From assembly GCA_963682175.1 (NCBI GenBank), contig OY821771.1, positions 42,614,201 to 42,678,200 on the forward strand: 64,000 nt of DNA. Reading direction: 5' to 3'. The position numbers and the translations under genes were made by a program. Under the pieces are notes generated by a model. It was not told the DNA's origin, did no database searches, and saw nothing but the letters and a program-made list of their open reading frames with translations. This DNA comes from Triglochin maritima (taxonomy: Eukaryota; Streptophyta; Magnoliopsida; Alismatales; Juncaginaceae). Below are positions 60,384 to 64,000 of this stretch, in pieces; positions within the stretch are counted from its first letter, which is position 1; each line of letters starts with the position of its first letter.

Positions 60384-60596
60384 TGCTAAAAATGATGCGA
60401 GTATGGATTTGGAAGAAGAAGAAGAAGAAGAATGTTATTTGATTTTGTTGTGTCTATTACATGAGTTTGATTGTTGAATTTATACAAGAGGATTTGGAGC
60501 CGTTGTTGCATTTATTGTCTTGAATACTCCATTCGTCTGATCTCCTGAATCGTCACCTTGGATGAGGCAACCACAACGGTAAGTTTGTTTTTAACA
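60384..60596 (-). repeat. 5' LTR of the young copia element
   Basis: 213 bp, TGTTAAAAACAAACTTACC to CATCATTTTTAGCA on the minus strand; one base and one GAA unit different from the 3' LTR. Confidence 0.93.
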
Positions 60597-60791
60597 AGCA
60601 TCAATTATATCAGACTTTATGGGTGCGCAGAATTAACCTTTCTCGCACTGTGGAAATTAAATACATCGACTTAATGAACTTACATCCAGACAATATACCT
60701 CATAATTACTTCAAACAGGTAATAAACCAACAAGCTAGGCAATTAATTAATCGATTAATCTAGGAAAACCCAATTAATGTCACACAATATA

Positions 60792-61282
60792 TCACAAAGA
60801 ATTCATCTCCAACCTATAGCAATTCTTCTTCAACAATTCCTCCGCTGCCTCTCGGTATACTCCGTCGAACGCCTTCGCCACCATCTCCTCCTCTTCCTGC
60901 ACCACCTCCTTCATGTCAAACGCCGTGACCACCACCAACGCCACTCCTGCCATACTCCCCCAACCAATTCCAATTTCTTTGCACATCTAATTCTCAATCT
61001 CACCGCCGGCACCGTAATCTCCCTCAACTTATTTCCCTCGTCGTTGTTACAGATTTCATCATCTACTGCCCTACATTCGTTTACACCACCGGAGTCCATC
61101 GTGACCGTCCATTCCCCGTCCCTATCTCTAACCACCACCTCCTTCATTCCCTCTCCACACCCTCCTCTCACTACCTTCTTAACCATCTCGTGCCTCGCGG
61201 AAGCGGCCATCAGAACCCCGATTGTGGCGATCACCTTCTCCTTCAACCCTACCACGATTTCCACCACCTCATCCACTCCCTC
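60792..61282 (-). pseudogene. Unrecognised protein fragment cut by an LTR
   Basis: The minus frame from 61282 reads VDEVVEIVVGLKEKVIATIG, VLMAASARHEMVKKVVRGG, then WTVTMDSGGVNECRAVDDE and REITVPAVRLRIRC. About there (near 60985) it shifts frame into CKEIGIGWGSMAGVALVVVT, AFDMKEVVQEEEEMVAKAFD and ends YREAAEELLKKNCYRLEMNSL with a stop at 60792. The codon pattern and composition look like a real plant exon. I do not recognise the family. The upstream end stops exactly where the LTR at 61283 begins, so the N-terminus was separated by that insertion. Confidence 0.4.
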
Positions 61283-62460
61283 TGTTAGAACCCTAACCCG
61301 GTATTAGGGTTAATCTTTGATTTGGAGGTTTAGGGTTTGCTTTGCATGGGGAAGAGGTACTGCACAGTGGGTGCATGGGGAAGAGGTGGAGGCGTGAACA
61401 GTGGGCGTGAGGGGAGGAGTGTTGCTGGGGCGTAGGGCACTGTAGCGAGGAGATAGTTGATATATTGTGTTTTCTCTCTCTTTCTCTCTCATTTCTCATT
61501 TCATTTCTACCCTCATTCGTTCCTCTCCTTCTTGCGACCAAAGGTTGCTCGGGAGCTTCCAGCGGCGTGAGGCGTGCGGAGGACGTGCGCGAGGAGGTCA
61601 CCGGAGGCAACGAGCGCGAGCGGAGCTCCGGCGTTTCGTCGTCGTTGGTTGAGGTATGTCGCTCCTTAGTGTTGTTTGTTTGTTAACCCTCATGTGAGGG
61701 ATGCGTTGGTCGAGTCGGGGGAGGTCGGAGACCTCTCCGGCGACGCGTTTCTTCGTAAAACCTCGGCTGGCGCGAGGTTGAAGACGACCAACGGTCGATC
61801 GGATCCTTCGGGCGGTCGACCGTTTAAGCACTGTTTGCCCGACTTTAACCTTCACCGGTCGAACGATGCCTTGTGGCGGTCGACCGGTAGTGCATTATTG
61901 CTGGTAAGTTGGGATTTTTCTGCCTGTTGTCGGTCGACCAGTCCTTGTTTTGTTCGACCGGAACTTAAGTGTACCTGTTAGTTATGCATGATTTATTCGA
62001 CCGATTTCGTGTGACGTTCGACCGATTGTTTGTTGTTCGACCGTTGGAGGGTTGCGTTCGACCGATTATATGACTTAGAATACTAGGTTGACCCTGTCTG
62101 TTTTCGGTCGACCGAGACCCCTGAGTCGGTCGACCGATAGAATTGAATTTAATGTTGACCAGACTCCGGATTTTGACCTCGTTCGGTCGACCGGTTTTAG
62201 ACCCTTGTTCGACCGTTGGGGGTTCTGTTTTGAGCGCAGCGGTAGACCGTTTTAGGAGTACGGTCGACCGACCCTTGTTCGACCATTTGTTCGACCATAA
62301 GAGGTGATTCGGTCGACCGGTTTGGGCCCAGGACAGAATTCCTGGATCCCTTTTTGAATGCCAACTTTGTCCACGGAAACTCGTGTCCTCGCCATGTGCG
62401 TGAGCCAGGAGGTGACGGTGGGTGTGTGATGCGTGCCTGCCCAGGGACCGTCGTTGGGAA
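61283..62460 (+). mobile_element. LTR fragment, family D (probably gypsy), with CGGTCGACCG array
   Basis: Starts TGTTAGAACCCTAACCCGG and shows the same order as the chromovirus LTR: start, CT-rich stretch (61470-61510), GC-rich CCGGCG part (61550-61650), then GGTCGACC palindromes. Seven perfect CGGTCGACCG decamers start at 61813, 61877, 62105, 62127, 62184, 62261 and 62310. It is cut at 62460 by the family C LTR. Confidence 0.6.
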
Positions 62461-64000
62461 TGTTGGCTTTTTGGCCTTAATCCGTATTTTGATGATGTAA
62501 TTAAACCTAATCTTAATAAGGACATGTAGATTAGCACATGTAGTATAATAGTATACATATTGTATTGTGCTAACATCTACAGGTGATCAAGACTCAAGAA
62601 AGAAGAAAAGTCAAGTCAAGACATGTAATCAAGCTAGGATTGAAGACATGTAATTTTTCCTTTCTTTGAGAATTAGGAACTTATGTAAATTGAGCATAAC
62701 TTAAGCTAATATGCATGCATTCACACACTAGGTTCCTTTTAGGAGTCACACACAAAATATCATATAATTTGGACTCCATTAGATCACCTAAACACCTAAA
62801 ACATTGGTCGCCAGTCTACCTGAGTTCGGTCGACCGTTCACCTTTCGGTCGACCGGTTATACACAATTTTTGTTATACCAGACCAATCCGTTCAACCGAT
62901 CACACATCTATTTAACCGATTACCCAGACCTGTTCGGTCGACCGGTAGACCTTCGGTCGACCGTTGCGTTTGCTATTTCTGGTAAAAATACGACCGTTTT
63001 ATTTGTCGTATTATACAACGGTCGTATACACATTTTTCTCAATATACACCCCCATATACTTTAGAACCGGTCGAACAAACTACCTTATTCGGTCGACCGT
63101 TTAATTCGTGAAAAACCCCCTGCTATCGGTCGACACAAGTTTGTCCAACCGATCAAGATTTCTCTCTACCGAACCCAGTAGTTCGGTCGACCGGTACCTG
63201 CTCGGTCGACCGTTGACCTATAGAACTTAAGTGATTCGGTCGACCAGTACCTATGTTCGGTCAACCGATCCATCAACAGACTCAAGGGTTCGGTCGACCG
63301 ATACACCTTTCGGTCGACCGTTTCTAGACAGATTTCTGAACCCGATTTTCTGTTTTGTGTATCTTGCACAAAACCCAATCAAATCTTGTCCAAACGGCTA
63401 GAAATCTTTAGGAGCTTATAAATAGAGGTTCACACTTAGTTTTCCACAAGATTTCACAACTCCAAAGTGTCAAACTTATAGTGAGATTTTCCACAACCTC
63501 AAAGCTCCCAATTAGTGATCTTAAGCCTCACATCTACACATCATTCATCATACATTCATATTAGCATCTGTTGTGCTCAATACTAGAAGAGTGAGTTCCA
63601 CTCCAATTGTTGTCAAGAGAGCAAGGGTCTTGGTGAAAGCCCAAGACAAAGTGAGCAAGGGTCTTGGTGAAAGCCCAAGACAAAGAAGTAGAGATTTCGG
63701 TGAAAGCCCGAAGTGATCCTCTCGGGTTGTGAGAGGTGGTGCCAAGCTCGGCGAGGGTTGTTCGCGAGCTTGAAGACTTGTAAAAGGCGTTGCTCCCGGC
63801 CTGGAACGGGGAGGCATAGTGAAGACGCAAGAGGGGCTCGAACGGAGATTCGAGAGGGGCTTGCAAGAGAGGACGTAGGCGCGGCCGAACCTCTGTAAAA
63901 CCGACGTGTCTTCTTTGTGGTTTGCATTACTTTCTACTTGTGTTTGATTTAGTTTAATTTCCGCTGCATTTCTTTGATCGATCAACCAAGTAGTTAATTA
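62461..64000 (+). mobile_element. LTR, family C copy 2, running off the right edge
   Basis: Starts TGTTGGCTTTTTGGCC, matching 37793-39419. Nine perfect CGGTCGACCG decamers start at 62827, 62846, 62935, 62954, 63090, 63184, 63203, 63291 and 63311. A TATA box (CTTATAAATAGAGG) follows at 63417. The transcribed part contains a duplicated GCAAGGGTCTTGGTGAAAGC block (63621-63680). Whether this is a solo LTR or the start of a full copia element cannot be seen. Confidence 0.75.
63417..63423 (+). promoter_or_regulatory. TATA box of the family C LTR
   Basis: TATAAAT in CTTATAAATAGAGG, matching the TATA box in the other copy (38897-38903). The palindrome array ends about 95 bp upstream of it. Confidence 0.6.

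Larger units (their letters stand above)
55692..60596 (-). mobile_element. Young, nearly intact Ty1/copia retrotransposon, 4.9 kb
   Basis: Complete structure on the minus strand: 5' LTR (60596-60384), PBS (TGGTATCAGAGCG), gag-pol, polypurine tract (TTGAGGGGGCG), 3' LTR (55901-55692). AGCAT is duplicated on both sides (55687-55691, 60597-60601). The LTRs (213 and 210 bp) differ by one GAA unit and one base, so insertion was recent. The coding region is open except for one frameshift in a poly-A run. It landed between CACTA-2 and an unrecognised reading frame, in no visible gene. Confidence 0.95.

Noticed and set aside
60777..61307. A 176-codon plus-strand frame
   Set aside because: Rich in His, Ser, Thr and Leu, typical of the antisense of a Glu/Val-rich exon; the minus-strand reading is the more protein-like one.
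61289..61315. Telomere-like AACCCTAACCC followed by inverted TTAGGGTT
   Set aside because: Only one or two units, at the start of an LTR; not a telomeric or interstitial telomere array.

Overview
The window is nuclear DNA of a flowering plant, most likely a eudicot. It has intron-containing genes with GT-AG introns, tRNA-iMet primed Ty1/copia elements, chromodomain Ty3/gypsy elements, CACTA, Mutator-like, hAT and PIF/Harbinger DNA transposons, and an AT-rich intergenic background. No bacterial, organellar or tRNA/rRNA gene was seen. The calls come from reading the sequence by eye, so family names rest on motifs and not on database matches.

Two host genes look intact, both on the minus strand. 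One is a 10-exon trehalose-6-phosphate phosphatase (2701-4919, 369 aa, with one GC-AG intron). The other is a single-exon NHL/LEA-2 membrane protein (51831-52691). Three broken host-like genes are present: an L-type lectin receptor kinase fragment carried inside a Mutator-like element (8059-8754), a plant-mobile-domain gene with a Harbinger MITE in an intron (46019-47940), and an unrecognised reading frame cut by an LTR (60792-61282).

Layout. 1-2461: decayed copia element entering from the left edge. 2701-5050: TPP gene and its promoter. 6536-7084: hAT MITE with an 8-bp target duplication. 7710-10906: Pack-MULE-like element with a lectin-kinase fragment and a nested solo LTR. 11705-12991: CACTA element with a 52-bp-arm perfect hairpin. 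About 13865-15170: MITE and LTR debris. 17532-26763: gypsy chromovirus with two near-identical 2.2-kb LTRs but a gutted interior, into which part of a second gypsy-type element is nested. 26935-31348: Harbinger element carrying only the Myb-like ORF1, split by an LTR. 36758-40861: second MULE of the same family, its right end broken by two solo LTRs. 42116-42528: Harbinger MITE. 43866-45766: solo LTR with target duplication. 46019-47940: mobile-domain pseudogene. 54254-55244: second CACTA element. 55692-60596: young, nearly intact copia element with a 5-bp target duplication. 61283-64000: two nested LTRs running off the right edge.

The most unusual signal is shared by LTRs that do not otherwise look alike. 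Dense arrays of the perfect palindrome CGGTCGACCG (and relatives such as CGGTTAACCG) occur in at least four LTR types here. In the LTRs where a TATA box can be placed, the array lies just upstream of it. A different LTR family carries another palindrome (ACCGCTAATTAGCGGT in one copy, ACCGCCAATTGGCGGT in the other) in which the two copies differ but each keeps its symmetry. One LTR family carries a different palindrome or repeat block at the same promoter-proximal position in each of its three copies. This suggests that short palindromes are gained, exchanged and maintained as regulatory cassettes by several retrotransposon families of this genome.
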